Assembly: GCA_024734555.1 (NCBI GenBank)
Contig: JANPWX010000247.1
Location: 3,448,152-3,512,151 of the forward strand
Direction of reading: 5' to 3'
DNA: 64,000 nt
From: Trochalopteron elliotii
Lineage: Eukaryota > Chordata > Aves > Passeriformes > Leiothrichidae
Positions 51,363 through 64,000 of this stretch are shown one piece after another; position 1 is the stretch's first letter; every line of letters begins with the position of its first letter. The notes beneath the pieces were generated by a model that was given only the letters and a program-made list of their open reading frames with translations, did not search any database and was not told the DNA's origin. The position numbers and the translations under genes are program-made.

Positions 51363-51654
51363 GTAAATGTACAGTCACCTGCAGAGCCTCACTTCAGGAA
51401 TTACTTCAGATTGATGCAGGCATGAACAGTCAGCAGGCCAGAAAAACAGCTTACAAGTAAGAAAAATGTAGTACACCAAGCAAAACACAGCACAACATTG
51501 TGTGCTATGTGGAAGTGAAAAACCTTGGCCCTTGTATTTATCACCCCATTCCATTATGTGCAGCACTTAATACAACTGCTTGTATGAGTAAGCAACAGAG
51601 GTAAATAATAAACACACAAACAAGCATTATAAGTACAATATGAAAATCACCAAA

Positions 51655-51950
51655 AGCTGCCAGGTTTCCTTGGCCCTGGAGGCTCCAGGTACTCTGAAGA
51701 GTGCCCCTGCCTGTGACCAGACCAACCACCCCCTCTCTCCCTTGCAGAAGGAGGCTCCATCCCACCCTCCCCCCATGCCCTGAGGACTGGGATGCTTTCC
51801 TGCTCTCCAGGAGGCACATCCTTCACACCCTCCCACCCCTCCCGGAGCCAAGCACTTCTTCACAGAGTGGGGGACCTGCAGTGCCAGGCCCTTAAATGCC
51901 CACCCTCCCCTGCAAATGCCTCCTCCTCCCAAGCACAGAGGCCTGGTGAA
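51655..51950. other. GC-rich island with C/G-runs
   Basis: About 300 bp markedly richer in G+C than the flanks, with many C-runs on the plus strand (up to six). The minus strand repeatedly shows GGGAGGGTG-type motifs and a TATA-like ATTTAA (plus 51891-51897). CpGs are scarce, so it is not a CpG island. No coding sequence or repeat family is assigned; open frames on both strands (64-101 codons) reflect composition. Confidence 0.6.
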
Positions 51951-51960
51951 AAGTACTAAA

Positions 51961-51996
51961 TCTTTTTCTTTCTTTTTTTTTTTTTTCTTTTTTTTT
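51961..51996 (+). repeat. Polypyrimidine (T/C) tract
   Basis: About 36 bases of T with a few C, followed by an A-run. Confidence 0.9.
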
Positions 51997-54900
51997 AAAA
52001 AAAGGAGGAGTTCACATACAGGAGTTTATAGTAAGCAAGAATTTCTGTGGAAAACTTCAGACTGAATGATTGTTTGTTCAAGTAATCATATCTTAAAAGC
52101 TGAGTAATTTCTTCCCTCTGCAGTCACAGGGGACTCTGGATACTGAAGCCACCGTGTCTTTTAATAAAACATGAGAAAGTAGAGGCAGAAGATGCCCAAC
52201 AGATTACTTTTCATAAGGGTGAAAAATCCCTGAGGAAGAATCTTGAGGGAAAAAAATTAAAATCTTTTTTTGACAAACAATTTGGGGAGAAATCCTTATG
52301 GAGACAGTCAAACTGATTAAAATTTTTTTTCTTGTTGGACTCCTGATCAAGATAATAGATCTTGGATGGTGATGATGGTTATTACTGTTCTTGTTGAAAA
52401 TAGACGCTCAAAGTGAAAAATATGTCTCTTTTCATAAGGTGGATAAGCTCCTCTGTTTAAAATATTTTCTAGTTTGAAAGGAAAAGTAAGGTAAAATAAG
52501 GAAAAGAAATTTTATTATGCTCATTTGTAGGGAAAGAAATGATGCACAAAGAAATCCACTCCCTTTCTTATAGTTAAAAAGGAAGTTTATGTTAAGGAAC
52601 AAATTACTAGAAATCAACTGAATTACAATAGAAAGTCGTCTTCTCTTTACAATAAATGATATGGCCAGATAAAATAGCAAAAAATTACTCTATAGGATGC
52701 ATCCAGTCAAATTCTACAGCCCATATAGCTTTTCCTAGCTGCAAGAACAAAGTAAAATTTTCAGAATATTAAGGTGTCAAATTTTGTAATGTTTCTTTAT
52801 TTTTATTTATTTTATTCAGCTAAATTGTTACTAAAATTTCCTAAGAGTGTTTCCAGAGAATACACAACTCTAAAAATAGATGCATGCTTAACCAGCCTCA
52901 GGGTTTACTCCCAAATAGAGGAAAAATTTTCCTTTCCATTTTTCAGTATTTTTAAGGGCTTTGCTTCAAAAAGATTCAGCACAAATTTGTAGTAATACCT
53001 CAAACTTCAGACAACTGTCTGTTTCAGGCTCTTGTGAGTTTATCAGAAGCACTTGAAAGGCAGATTAGAAGATTAGTAATGTCCATTATGAGCATTTGAA
53101 CAAGCAAAGTTACAGCCCTGTGTTCTCCAGCTCACAGGCTTTCACAGCTGGATGTGTATGGTGGATGTACCTCCATTAATAGAAACTACAGATAAGCACC
53201 CCAGGTTTTGACTCACCCCTAATTTACTCAAAATTTTGCATAGACTTCAGCCTGGACATTAAAATTAAAGAATGTTTCTTAATATCACTCAGTCTTTATT
53301 AGCAAGAAATGCAACAAGAGATCTTCTATTTTTCTCTTGTTCTAATTTTAATCTCCTTTCCTGACAAATACTGGCAAGCAAAGAGAATAAAAATAAAACC
53401 AAAACAGGGTACTGAAGATTTTTTGAGCAAGAGTCATCCTCATTTTCAGTACTTTTGAAGGACTAGGCTTAACTTTATTAATTGCACATTATTAAAGCAT
53501 CTTTTTTATTGTGAGGTTGTACAATCCAATATTCGTACTGCAATAGAAAATAATTTCCATATCAAGCAATATATGACGAAATTTTATAACTGACTTATGT
53601 ACATAAATACAAAGGTGTGGTCAAATTATACATCTGCATTTTTTTTGTATCTGGTTTTTACCATAATATTTTAGCAACATTAAACAGTATAAATCACATA
53701 ATGCAAAATAAAAATGGCATAACTGTTTCATGAAAGGAATACCTCTGACTTTAAAAATTATTTTACTGCCTTGAGCTTTCACTATAATCAAGGTATTTAC
53801 TAGCATGATTTCATTTGCCCCTCTGCTAAAAGTTCAAAGCTGATAGACTGGTGAAGAGGTCATTAGTTTACCGTTTCTTCAACTGTGCTAAACTGTTAGT
53901 GGAGAAATTACAATAGTCTGAGAGTTTAATTTTCCTCAGACAATAGTTTCAATTCCAGAATGATTTGCTATTGGTATACCTGCATTTTTCTAATCATTCG
54001 GGGTGAAAGAGTTTATTTGCCAGATGAAGAAAAATGATTGCTTGACTACTGTTATTAAAAATTACCAAAAGAAGTATTAGTCTTTTGGTTTTGCAGCAGC
54101 TTATTCACTGGTTCGTTATTTCTCACTTTACATTTATATAACTTAAAATCTTAACATGAATTGCTGATAAAATGGATAGCTAAAATTGAAACAGAAGTCA
54201 ATATAATGCCACTCATTCATTCTGCAGTATTCAGGTGCTGTGCACTAGAAAACAATATCGAATAAAGATGATTTAGTGCTCTCAATACCAGAAAATATAA
54301 GTTGTGGAGTACAAGTGTAAGACAACACTAGAAGAGATTCATCTTGGTCTGATTGGGTGAGTAGGTTGGCTGGTCCAACTACAGGATAAAGATGAGGACT
54401 ATAGATAATCAGGATAGAGAGGGATGGTGCCTAAGTCAGGATGAGTCATGTTTGTTATTTTCATTCAATTTTCCCTTAATTAATGGGAAGTAGCTATGAT
54501 ATTTACTAACCTATCTGCCTGCAGTACTACTGAGTAATCATCAAATAATAACATGTTCAGGGCATTGTTGTTTTTTTTTAAAAAAAAGTCAAAGATGAGT
54601 TCTGAGTGTGTGCTGGGGGTTCGGCTGCTTAAGTTCAGGACCAAGTTAAGTAATGGCCCAAGTGTCCAGCTTTAGAAAGACCTGCTTGAGAAAATTCTGC
54701 TGGGAAATCTTACCAGGATTTCCCATGCCAGCAGATATAGGAGATTCCCTGTGTCTGTGCATTGAAGAGGGATGGTGCTTGATTTTATATATTTTAAACA
54801 AATAAGTACAGGGTCCTTGTCGAATGTCTGTATCATCCTTTACGTGCTTGTCCCATGCCTCAATATCTAGACTTCAGTTTTGGCACTGCAAGGCATTGTG

Positions 54901-55838
54901 GCATAGATAAAGTGCATATACATGGACCTCATTAATACCCTTCATATGTTTTGAAATTATACATATGCACAAGCAGCTTACTAAGAGATGGCACTAGAAA
55001 TTATATTTTTGCATTCAAAGGTAATCCCAGAAATGCCAAATTTAAAATCTTTAGGAAAAAATTAAAACCTTCATAATTACCAAGTCCACTATATCAGATC
55101 AACAACCTTGATCTGGGATCTAGCAGCCTGAGGTTCATGGTTTTGTTAGAAAAAATGTCAAGCTCGTGGAGAATTGCCTAACTTGTCATCTTAAAACAGA
55201 ATCATAAAATATACTATCAAGGACTTCCTGTCCCCTCATCTATATATTTAAATTTTAGGTCTTTTAAGCTATTTTAAAGCAATAACAAAACACTTGGCAA
55301 TGTATACCTAACTACTCATATATTTAACTGAGAACACGTATAATGTATGTATGGAATTACAGAGTTCTAAAAATTCTGTAAGTAGCAACCTGGTAATAGA
55401 AAATGTACTTTTTATAAATCAATATCATTGAACTGTGGCAAGACATGGATGTAGCCAAATTCTAACATTGCAGGTCTGATTCAGAGTTCTGTTATGCTGA
55501 GCTGATAGTTTGAAGGAAATAGAACAGATGGAATCAGATAAGTTCCAGCTTTGCATGGGTTTTCTTTCTCCTCGGGGATATAGGCAATCCTTTTGCTCAT
55601 ATTCCATGGCAGAAACCTAAAGGACTGAAGCAATCTCACTGTGAGGAAGCAAGCAACTCGGATAAATTTAATAAATTGAATTGGTTTATAGCAAGGTAGT
55701 AGAACCTCTTCTAGAGGGTCTTTCCAAGGACAAAACAAGCAATTCACATTTGGTTCAATAACATTCTCTTACATAGCAGGAAAGAATAATTACCCCATTG
55801 CAGGAATGAAAGGTGAAATTTAATAGCTTAAGTTATTT
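51997..55838. other. AT-rich unique sequence, no gene seen
   Basis: No supported coding region. A short stretch at 55196-55222 vaguely recalls a CR1 tail in minus orientation but is too short to call. Confidence 0.55.
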
Positions 55839-55899
55839 TGTGGGTCGGATAAGATGATCATGGTAGTTCTTCTCGACCTTAAAATCTATGGATCTGTGC
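55839..55899 (+). mobile_element. Older CR1-type LINE 3' tail
   Basis: Plus-strand match to the 3' end typical of older sauropsid CR1 subfamilies: 'gggtcggataagatgatca', then 'cttctcgaccttaaaatcta' and 'tggatctgtg'. It differs from the younger CR1 tails elsewhere in the window by the 'ccttaaaatctatg' ending. Confidence 0.65.
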
Positions 55900-58800
55900 A
55901 TTAAGCTGTAGAGACACGTCAAGATTTTTATATACAGGGGAAAAAATTGAATACTGTTTGGAAATATTAGAAACTTTCCTCTCTCTTCAAGACATGATAT
56001 GAGGCAAATACTGATTTTATCTATACTTCTGAAAATCACCATCTTTTTTTTCATCCCCTTAGACTAATTATGATTTTAATGGTTTTTGCCATCTTTGACT
56101 GGATCATTTTGTACTGGATTTAAAAGTCATAAGCAATGAATACAAGTATGTATCTTTCATTGATTTTTGCACCACATACTGCATGGCAAAAAATAATGAA
56201 TATGAGACACTATTTCATAGGTTCACATCAGGTTAGTTATGATAACAAAGAAATGTTGAATTATGCAATTTGCCTAAAACTTGGGTGAAAGGAGTTATTT
56301 TCATTTCTGTAGCAATACTTTAAAGCTAATCAATAAATGGTGAAGAGCTGATTGTTGTATTATTTCAAGCCTCTGAAAATACTTAATATCTCCCAATTTC
56401 TTTGACTAGCAAAGAAAAAATCAGAGACAATGGCCAGATTGTGTTTATTTTCATGGATTATTTTTCCAACTCAAACCGTCTGCTGTGTTCCAAAAGAGCG
56501 TAATTTGCTAGAAATATTTCCACAAAATAAAAGTATCAAACGCAAAAATAGTGGCACCCAGTGGTCAAGACATACCTTAATTTTATGCTCAAAGCAGCAA
56601 ATTTTTTTTTGAGAAATTCCGTATTTCTTTCAGCTGGAATATAGTATGTCCTGTTTCAATGAGAGGACCAATTCCTACTTCAACAGCATTCTTTGCCATA
56701 GCCTTTGTCTTCTCATGTTCAATAAGTTTCACATTCATTTTGGGATAATTTGTTTCTGTGAGCAAAGCGGGTCTGAGTAATCAATACAAGTTGTTGATTG
56801 CCTGTAAGGTAATTAATTCCTGACAGGACGCATCTGAAGATGAAGAAGGTTGTATACAAAGATAAATCCAAAATTTCTTCTATTCAAATTTGAAATTTTC
56901 TTTTCCCTTGCTAAAACATGATTTTTGGAAATTTAGAAAGAGAAGTCAAATGATTCAGTGGTTTACAATGATGATGTGGCTTCACTTCAATTTAGTTCTG
57001 TTTCCTGCATAACTGTTGTACAATACTTTCTCTACCTTACCAATGCATGTTAGTCTACATATCTGAAAGCCTCACCAAAGTCTTGTGATTCTTCTGGTCA
57101 AAGTTGCTGACACACCTTAAGCTGCTTATCAGCTGTGGGTGAAGATAAACTACCAGTTCTCCAGTGTCTTCCAAATCAACTTTATATAACCAGATATGTG
57201 ATTTAACCATTCAATGCAAAAGAATTATGAAGCAACTGAATATAGAGGCCTTAAAACCATCCACCAACAATAGCTGCTGAAAACAGCTCACCTGAACCTG
57301 AAATACAAAAATCAAACTCAGAGTTTATCAAAAGGACAGGATCATACAAATATTTTTTTAATGGCATCCTTTTTCTTTAAAAAAATAATTTTCATATGCT
57401 ACCTATGGTAACAACTACTAGCTGCAATACTGAGGCAACATCTATTATCTCACAACATTAACATGATCAAAAGTCATCAATAAAATATCTGGCTCCACAA
57501 AAAGTGTTGTCATTGGAAGTTTTATACCTTTTTTTTCAAACACAACTAGGATTTTTTTTTCTAATTGGCAGTACTTGTACATGGCACTTCTTTAAGCAAA
57601 AATGCTATAGCAGCTACAGGTGTTGTATTCTCCACTACAATGAAACGGTGCTGTATTTTTGTCATATCTAGCCTTTAGGTCAAATCTCTTCCTATTTGGT
57701 CAGCATAACAACTAATGTCAAGTACAAAACTAGTAGTATTTAAAGGACTTCTAGAAAACATTCTGAACCATACTGAATCAGGAAAAAAAAAACAGAAAAA
57801 CCCCCCAAAATAGAAATATTTTTCCATTCAAAATCTAGAAGTATTTACTGAAGGTTTGCACACATCCTGCAATTCCATATACAAATTGGAATATTTACAT
57901 TTTTCACTGTAGATTGTACAAATATGAAAAAAAAGAGCTATCTAGGGGATATTTTAATTAAAATAATGCTGAACCTAATTTCTTTGAATTAAAATTGTAC
58001 TACCAATGTTAAGTAGCTAATTACTGTTCATTGCACTCTAATGTTGATCAGTTTGCTAACAAATAAACTTAGCAGTTCCTATTAGTCAAAATAAGTCACA
58101 TTTTTCAAATAAAAAGAAACAAAATAACATAATTCATCTGAAAGTACAGTGAAAAGGACATGAAAACTGAAGCTATTTTACAATAATGTATTTTCAGATG
58201 TAATTAAGAGGCCCACAAATAAGGTAAGGAAGAAAAATAATTATTTTATGTTCTGTTCAGATTTGACTTAGAAAGCCATAAAAAAAGATATTAGCACAGA
58301 TTAATTTTTAGCTTCATCAGAAGACCTCAGCTCCAGCATAAACCAGCTCATGAAGGCCAATTAGTATTTGTAGAATAAAAAGAAATTTTCTACCTAGTAT
58401 TTTTCTTCTAAAATCTTCCGTCTCATGAGGGCAAAACCTGTCTTCTTATCCTGTTAATTATGATAGAAAGCATAATTTTGCAATAAGTATAAATAAGTGC
58501 AAATGCCTGTTAAGTCCTTATTCAGTTCTACTTCAGAAGGCACACTGGATTTTTCCAGCAGAGCTTTCTGCCTTTGAGACTTTGAGCCAGCTCTGAATTA
58601 GCTTCTTTGCCACTTCCCTTTCCTCAAGTGTCAATGCACCAAGGACATTTTTTTAAGTATCTTCTTTTGTGGATTTATCTCTTTAAATCACTCTATTTTA
58701 TTGCCACTCACATAATTTAAAGTATCTAGGAGACCCTAGACTGTATTTGGTTTTGAACTTTGGATTTCCTTAGTACACAAACTGTAAAGAAATTGTATTT

Positions 58801-59433
58801 CTTAAATAAAGATCAAAGTGATGACCAATACCCAAATATTCTCATCTTTTTTTTTTCTGAGATGAACCTAGATTCCATTTGACTACATTATTTTCTCTGT
58901 TTGAGTAGAAAGTTATTCTGGAGACCATTTCACTGAAATTAACACCAAAACTAAACATAACAGGCATTTTAAAATCCTGTACAACTCAAGCAGATGAGCT
59001 TCTGAAGAAAGAAATTATATGAATTAAAGCGGAAAAACATATTTAGCCTATTTTCAATGAGCTGAACTACTTATAATTCTTGAAAGAAGGTGATGGTATC
59101 TGAACATACATAAAAAGCCTGTTGTGTCCATCACACCGCACAATCTACTAGAACATGAGTTCACTGGTTAATTCCAGATTAAGGTTGCTACTTATTAGAA
59201 CAACTGCCCAACTGCCTTTTTTTTTTTTTTTAACTTCTGCAGAACAAAAGCCATAGTTTTTTGGAAAAAAAATCTAAATAAATAAATTCTATTTTTAAAT
59301 AAAGGAGTTGTGATCAAATTAAATACACTTGAGAAAATTATATGCTTTATTTTTTTTTTCACTTTACAAATGTCAGGAATCTTGCTATTGAAATAACATG
59401 ATTATTGATCATAATATAAAATTTCCGTTTCAG

Positions 59434-59597
59434 AGTTCTTTGTCTTCTTGGTTTTCAGAGTTTGTGGAAAAAATGTTAAGGGGTGGAGGAACATTTTGTG
59501 AGATAACTTTTCCTGGAACATATCTTAATAGAGTTCAGATTCATAAGCAAATAACAGAACTAGTCAGTCTTCACAGTCTTGCTTGCTTAGCTGGGTA
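59434..59597 (+). other. Exon-like segment, plus strand (unidentified, best of its kind)
   Basis: A 164-bp segment with a good acceptor (TTTCCGTTTCAG) and an ideal donor (GTA|GTAAGTG). The in-phase frame is open for 54 codons and has coding-like codon bias; it includes FSEFVEKMLRGGGTFCEI and FPGTYLNRVQIHKQITELV. The open frame would end at a stop within two bases of the donor if unspliced. No family is recognised. It could be a real exon of an unseen gene or a lineage-specific transcript. Confidence 0.25.
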
Positions 59598-61789
59598 GTA
59601 AGTGATTTTTTTATTATTTTCTTAATGAATAAAAAGAGAAATTGAATATGAACAGGATGGGTTGCATCAAATATGTACTGCACACTGTTCTAAGAATCTG
59701 AGTTCAAGCAAAGTTCAGTGGCTTACTGCTTCACTGGAGAAAAACATGGGCATGGAATCAAGCTTGCCTGAGCAGAAACCTATCAGAGGTATCTGCTGGC
59801 TTCTAAACTAATGTGATTTAATATATGTATCATACTAAAAACATGGGCAGTGGATATGAGTTCTACATCTTGCTGAGTTCATTCAACTCCTCCACAGTAA
59901 TTTAAGACATGTGAAGATAATGCTGAGAAAGATATTCAGGCCAGAATGTGTTCAGGAATGAAGACAAAAAACCTTTTGCTCATAGTATAAACAGTAGCTC
60001 CAGGTTGATATAGTTAAAATCCACACTATGTGCTAAGCTCAGCTGAGTATGTCTATACATTAAGTACATTTCAGAAAATGTTTCAAGAAAACTTATTATT
60101 GTTCATGCTAGTATATTTAAATGATGTTTTGAGGTTTTTTTTAAAGTACCCTTAACAAGGAAAAATACCTTTTTTTCTTTCATAAGTTTTACCTCACTTT
60201 GGAGAATTAACCTTCAACATCTCAAGGTTCTAACAGTACAAAGAGATATTCTGGGCCTCAGGACGATCTGAGAACCACCTATAAATCTCTGGCTGATGTT
60301 GTTGCAGATAAGCTGCCATATATTTGATACTTACAATCATAATTACTCTCTCCCCTTGTGTCCCATAAAATAAAATTAAATATGAAATACACATATTCAG
60401 CAGATTTTGAAAGTACCACAAAGCTTTTCTACTTTATACTTCCATAACATTTAAAATAGATTTATCTTCATTTCATCACAAGTTACAACTGATGAATCCA
60501 AATTCCCTGCTGTAGCTTTAGGGAGGGAAAATCAAAAGCCTGTCTTAATGGCATAGAATTGCCCTTCACTAAAACAAGCAATCATCATCTATGCTAATTA
60601 ATGAACACTTTTCTCATTCAGGGCTGCCAGAGGGATTTTTTTTAGAGAACAAAATCAACAAAACCAAACAAACAGAAGCCCCAAAACCCAATTTATTCCA
60701 GTCTCTTTATCCTTTCTTCTAGCTGCCAATTCCTCTTCTCCTGTGAAGCAGTCCCTGATTCACTTTCTTTTCATTGTTCTGTGAATATATATTGATGATG
60801 GCTCTAACTGAAGCCTTTGAGATGAAGGTGAGCCCAGTTTCTATCTCTCTTCAGTGTGTCAAAAAGGCTGCTAGCAAGATGAAGTCAAGCAGATAAGTAT
60901 TAGAAAGAAACTGAATGGAATCTGTTGGTAAAAACTATCAGTAAGTAACCAGGCATGCTAGTTGACTGAGGGAAGAAAGAGATCAGGAGCTCAAGGAGCC
61001 TGAAAGAAAGAAAGGTATTTTGATCTGAACCAGTAAAACAAGGAGGAGAATTCTGTTTAACTTTCATCATGAGTCCTGGCAAAACTTCCAACGACAGATA
61101 TATTCCAGACAATATAAGAAAGGTTCAAATTTCCCCATAATGTAGACATAGATATATAACCATGAAAAATGATTCAATCAATTTTTCTTAAAGCATTCAC
61201 CTGTCAGTTGTATGCATGCTTTTGCCATATGAACATATGCATGTATTTAACACTTAAGGCCTATTGTTACTGGTTTTAGTAAATTTTTCTTTAAAGGTGA
61301 CACCATGCAGTGTTTTATGTAGGTGAAGTTCTAGAGTCCCATTCATGTAAGGTCAGACTGGATTTTTTCCAAATAACTAGAATCAGTTAGATATGAAAAA
61401 GAATTTCGATAGGAAAAAAAAGAAGGTGAGAGAAAAACATAAGGCAGACTTTTTTAACTGCAAATTTATTTCAATTTTTGGTTTTGAAATCTTGATTTTG
61501 TTTCAGAGTCAAAATTCTAATTCTCAGAAAGATGACAAAAAAAAAGGATTGTAAGAAATTTTGTGGCTTATCTTCTATTCTTTTTTTAGTTTTGAAAAAT
61601 AAAATGAAGTGCAAAGTGTTCTATGAGCAGAGGAATAAATTAAATCTTATTTTCTAGGCATCTGTGTCTCTCAGCACAACTTGAATAGTCAACTTAATGT
61701 TTTTTTCTTGACTTTAAGTATTCTACAGTAATTTCTCTGATTCTTTCCATCACAACTCCATTAACTCTGCCTGCAAATCCCAAAGTTAC

Positions 61790-61918
61790 CTTCTGTATCA
61801 TCAGATCCTCATCTGGGAAAAAAGTAGGGCATCCTGTTGTTGCTTTTGCTGATCCAAAATTCCAAGCGGAACTTGAGAACATTTTTCTCAAATAATAGAA
61901 TTCATCTTCTGTATCCAT
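61790..61918 (-). other. Exon-like segment, minus strand (unidentified)
   Basis: Begins at an ATG preceded by TTAAG and ends at a donor AAG|GTAACT, encoding 43 residues (MDTEDEFYYLRKMFSSSAWN, then TTGCPTFFPDEDLMIQK). The frame stays open past the donor for 28 more codons. Codon positions show coding-like bias, but the plus strand is open in the exactly antisense codon register over the same span, so the strand is not settled. No family recognised. Confidence 0.2.
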
Positions 61919-62472
61919 CTTAACATTTTTGTATGAAAAGGAACAGAATATCCATGACACTGAAACCCTTCATGTACCTTTTGTTGAGGACTGGGTAAAA
62001 GTTTCAAAGCTTATTCAGGTGGGAGTGCTAGATGGAAAAACACACTCTAGAGCTACCAAAATAATCAACTTCAAGTTATCTCTTCCCCACACATGGAATA
62101 TTATGCTAAATAATATAAACTCTACAGTTTTGATGAAAAACCTTTTTCTCCAAAATAATTGAATTCCTGAGAGAAGAAAACACATGGACTTCAAAAGTAC
62201 ATTTGGAACAAAACTCTTTCAAAAGTTGATAGATGTTTGAACATGGCTTGCCATGAAAGCTTTGCATTTAAGAAAAAATTATATAAAAATAAATAGTCAT
62301 TAATGCATTTAGGGGGAAAAAGAAAATAACATTTGCAAAAGAACTTGCATGGGTCTCATTTTTATTCACATTCTCTATTCCTCGGTGGAGAGAATCACTG
62401 AGAGTATATGAAATAAAAGTAATTGTGAAGACCTTCAATTTAAACTGGCTTATTCTCCTTTTTCTCTTGCAG

Positions 62473-62549
62473 GCTCTTCTCAGGCAGGTCAATATATTTA
62501 CGCTTGAGAACTTAGTTCTACTGTTTGGGGACAAGCTATTCACTTTGTG
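62473..62549 (+). other. Exon-like segment, plus strand (unidentified)
   Basis: Excellent acceptor (CTCCTTTTTCTCTTGCAG) and donor TTGTG|GTAAAA enclose 77 bp, open in one frame (LLRQVNIFTLENLVLLFGDK), which would be an amphipathic helix. Phase does not join to the 59434-59597 segment without a stop. No family recognised. Confidence 0.15.
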
Positions 62550-63724
62550 GTAAAACCATCTGGCCATCCATCATCATGTCAGCCTTCAGCTTTACTCAGC
62601 TGGTGACTATTTTCTTGCCTTGTTCAGGAGAGTGAGTTGACCTGTTCTAATAAGGTTTCAAGGGAATCCATCAGCTGTTTTCTCTCTTATATTATTAATG
62701 AGCTCTGTAAGATTTTCTTTTAGACCTGAGTCTTCACCTACTAAATAGTCATACACTCATGGGATTTGCTGCATACAAGTGTGACTTTTGCTTATTTTTC
62801 TGTGTTTAGGTTTTGGGTTTTTTTGATGGTCCATACATAGTCTATTGCAACAGTGACAACAAAAGTATGCTCATATTGGAGGATTCTTCTTATAAAGAGG
62901 AAGATTTTTTAATTATTTTCATCTACTGAATCAAATAAAGTAAGCTATCTCTTTGTAGTAATTTACCATTTTTACTTGCTTTAAGTTAAAATAAAAAGAT
63001 TTACAGATTTGATAAATTTGTTACAGAATTATCTCATTACTTGGTGTTGTTGTGGGGAAATACTACCAAAAATTCATTCAGTAAATTCTAACTTTTTAAA
63101 ATTATTTGTGCTGTCACACTTCTATGCTTTTCTATCTACTGTCAGTTCACGGTACAAATGAAAAAAAAAAATTGAGACCATATAGGTATAGCTCAAAAAA
63201 AGCCAATATTCTCAGAATGAAAATTCCCTTTTGTTTTAATTCATGTATGATTTTTTTATCTCAGAATTTGGCTTCAATCTTTCATCTTTAAACCAGCTCA
63301 AAAGCAGTATGGGAAATTCCATGCAAGGTTTTCCTCTATGAAAATAAAAATATTAAGCTTACAGATTTTCTTTGGGGGAGAGAATTTATATTGTTATGGC
63401 ATAACTTGATCATGTTAACTTCATTGTTGATGCTGAAATGGAAATTTCTGCCTAACTTAATCCCAAGCAAGGGAAGTAGATATAGGGTGGGAATTTAACT
63501 TTAGACAAAATCCTATGTCTGAATTTCACTATCATTTTCCATAATGCCTTACACTCCATGACTAGATTTGAATACTCCAGACTTGGAAGGCATGTAATTT
63601 CACCATTTTGTAACTCTTGTCTGTTTTCCAACTACACTCTGCATCAGCTACTAATGAAAATGGATACTGAAACTTAGCATATATAGCATGTTTTGCCAGT
63701 TCTTTTTCAAACACTTCCACATAG

Positions 63725-63885
63725 TTTTACGGGAAGTAAATTTTACATACGAAGAAGAGATGAAATTTATTTTGGAGCAGTTAAAAATCTGGGAAGAACA
63801 GAAGAAAAAGTGTTTTGTCACTGAAAGTAGAGGAAACTCTAGTAATCTTCATTATGTAATCACACCGCACATGCATTGTATCTAG
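63725..63885 (+). other. Possible terminal exon-like segment, plus strand (unidentified)
   Basis: After a weak acceptor (CTTCCACATAG), a frame is open to a stop at 63885. It encodes a charged helical stretch (REVNFTYEEEMKFILEQLKI, then WEEQKKK) resembling a coiled coil. No family is recognised. Confidence 0.13.
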
Positions 63886-64000
63886 TTCTTCAGTTCACAT
63901 CAAACTGCTTTTTAATAAGAAAACATGAGCCTTGATTGATATGACAATTTTTTTAAATTGATAATAATGGTATCCAAAGGCTGAGGAAAAGACAGCTATC

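Larger units (their letters stand above)
55900..64000. other. AT-rich sequence with exon-like segments, no gene model
   Basis: No complete gene can be assembled. T-runs occur at 59217-59231 and nearby. The splice-bounded open segments listed separately lie on both strands, and their phases do not join into one model. Confidence 0.5.

Noticed and set aside
52820..52992. Open segment after a strong pyrimidine tract and CAG
   Set aside because: No usable donor and no recognisable protein.
55196..55222. Possible CR1 tail in minus orientation
   Set aside because: Only about 25 bases of partial similarity.
1..64000. CRISPR arrays, tRNA or rRNA genes, bacterial operons
   Set aside because: None seen; the sequence is vertebrate in character and no cloverleaf or repeat-spacer pattern was found by eye.

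Overview
The window looks like a piece of a bird chromosome. It is AT-rich and strongly CpG-poor, with long stretches of unique-looking sequence. Interspersed elements are the kinds expected in birds: CR1 LINE tails, one longer CR1 ORF2 fragment, and several solo-LTR-like elements with TG...CA ends, TATA boxes and poly(A) signals. The LTR style suggests a songbird or close relative, but that is inference. One assembly gap of 390 Ns lies beside a GGGAA repeat.

I see no intact protein-coding gene. Most open frames are short and behave like chance frames in AT-rich DNA. The best gene-derived signal is on the minus strand at 25.16-25.40 kb: a splice-bounded exon whose two overlapping frames resemble the C-terminal half of a serine carboxypeptidase (peptidase S10, cathepsin A-like), interrupted by a frameshift. 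Two further exon-like blocks follow on the same strand at 22.96-23.04 and 22.67-22.73 kb. A second decayed, mostly open minus-strand frame lies at 18.37-19.20 kb; its family is not settled. In the last 13 kb several short splice-bounded open segments (51.30, 59.43, 61.79, 62.47 and 63.73 kb) look somewhat coding, but none is recognised and pseudo-exons of this kind are common.

Layout: 1-7.8 kb, unique AT-rich DNA with one old MIR-like SINE. 7.78-8.24 kb, pentanucleotide repeat plus gap. 8.2-18.1 kb, unique DNA with CR1 tails and simple repeats. 18.2-19.2 kb, CTTT repeat and decayed coding-like DNA. 20.2-21.35 kb, two LTR-like elements abutting in the same minus orientation. 22.7-25.4 kb, carboxypeptidase-like remains. 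25.4-42.4 kb, gene-poor DNA with simple repeats and G/T-rich tracts. 42.45-43.07 kb, plus-strand LTR with a clear promoter. 44.5-45.5 kb, internally deleted CR1. 47.35-47.68 kb, a shorter LTR-like block. 51.65-51.95 kb, GC-rich C/G-run island. 55.8 kb, an older CR1 tail. 56-64 kb, exon-like segments in AT-rich DNA.

The elements do not form a working gene system. The picture is an intergenic or long-intron region shaped by retroelement insertion and by decay of at least one, perhaps two, former genes.
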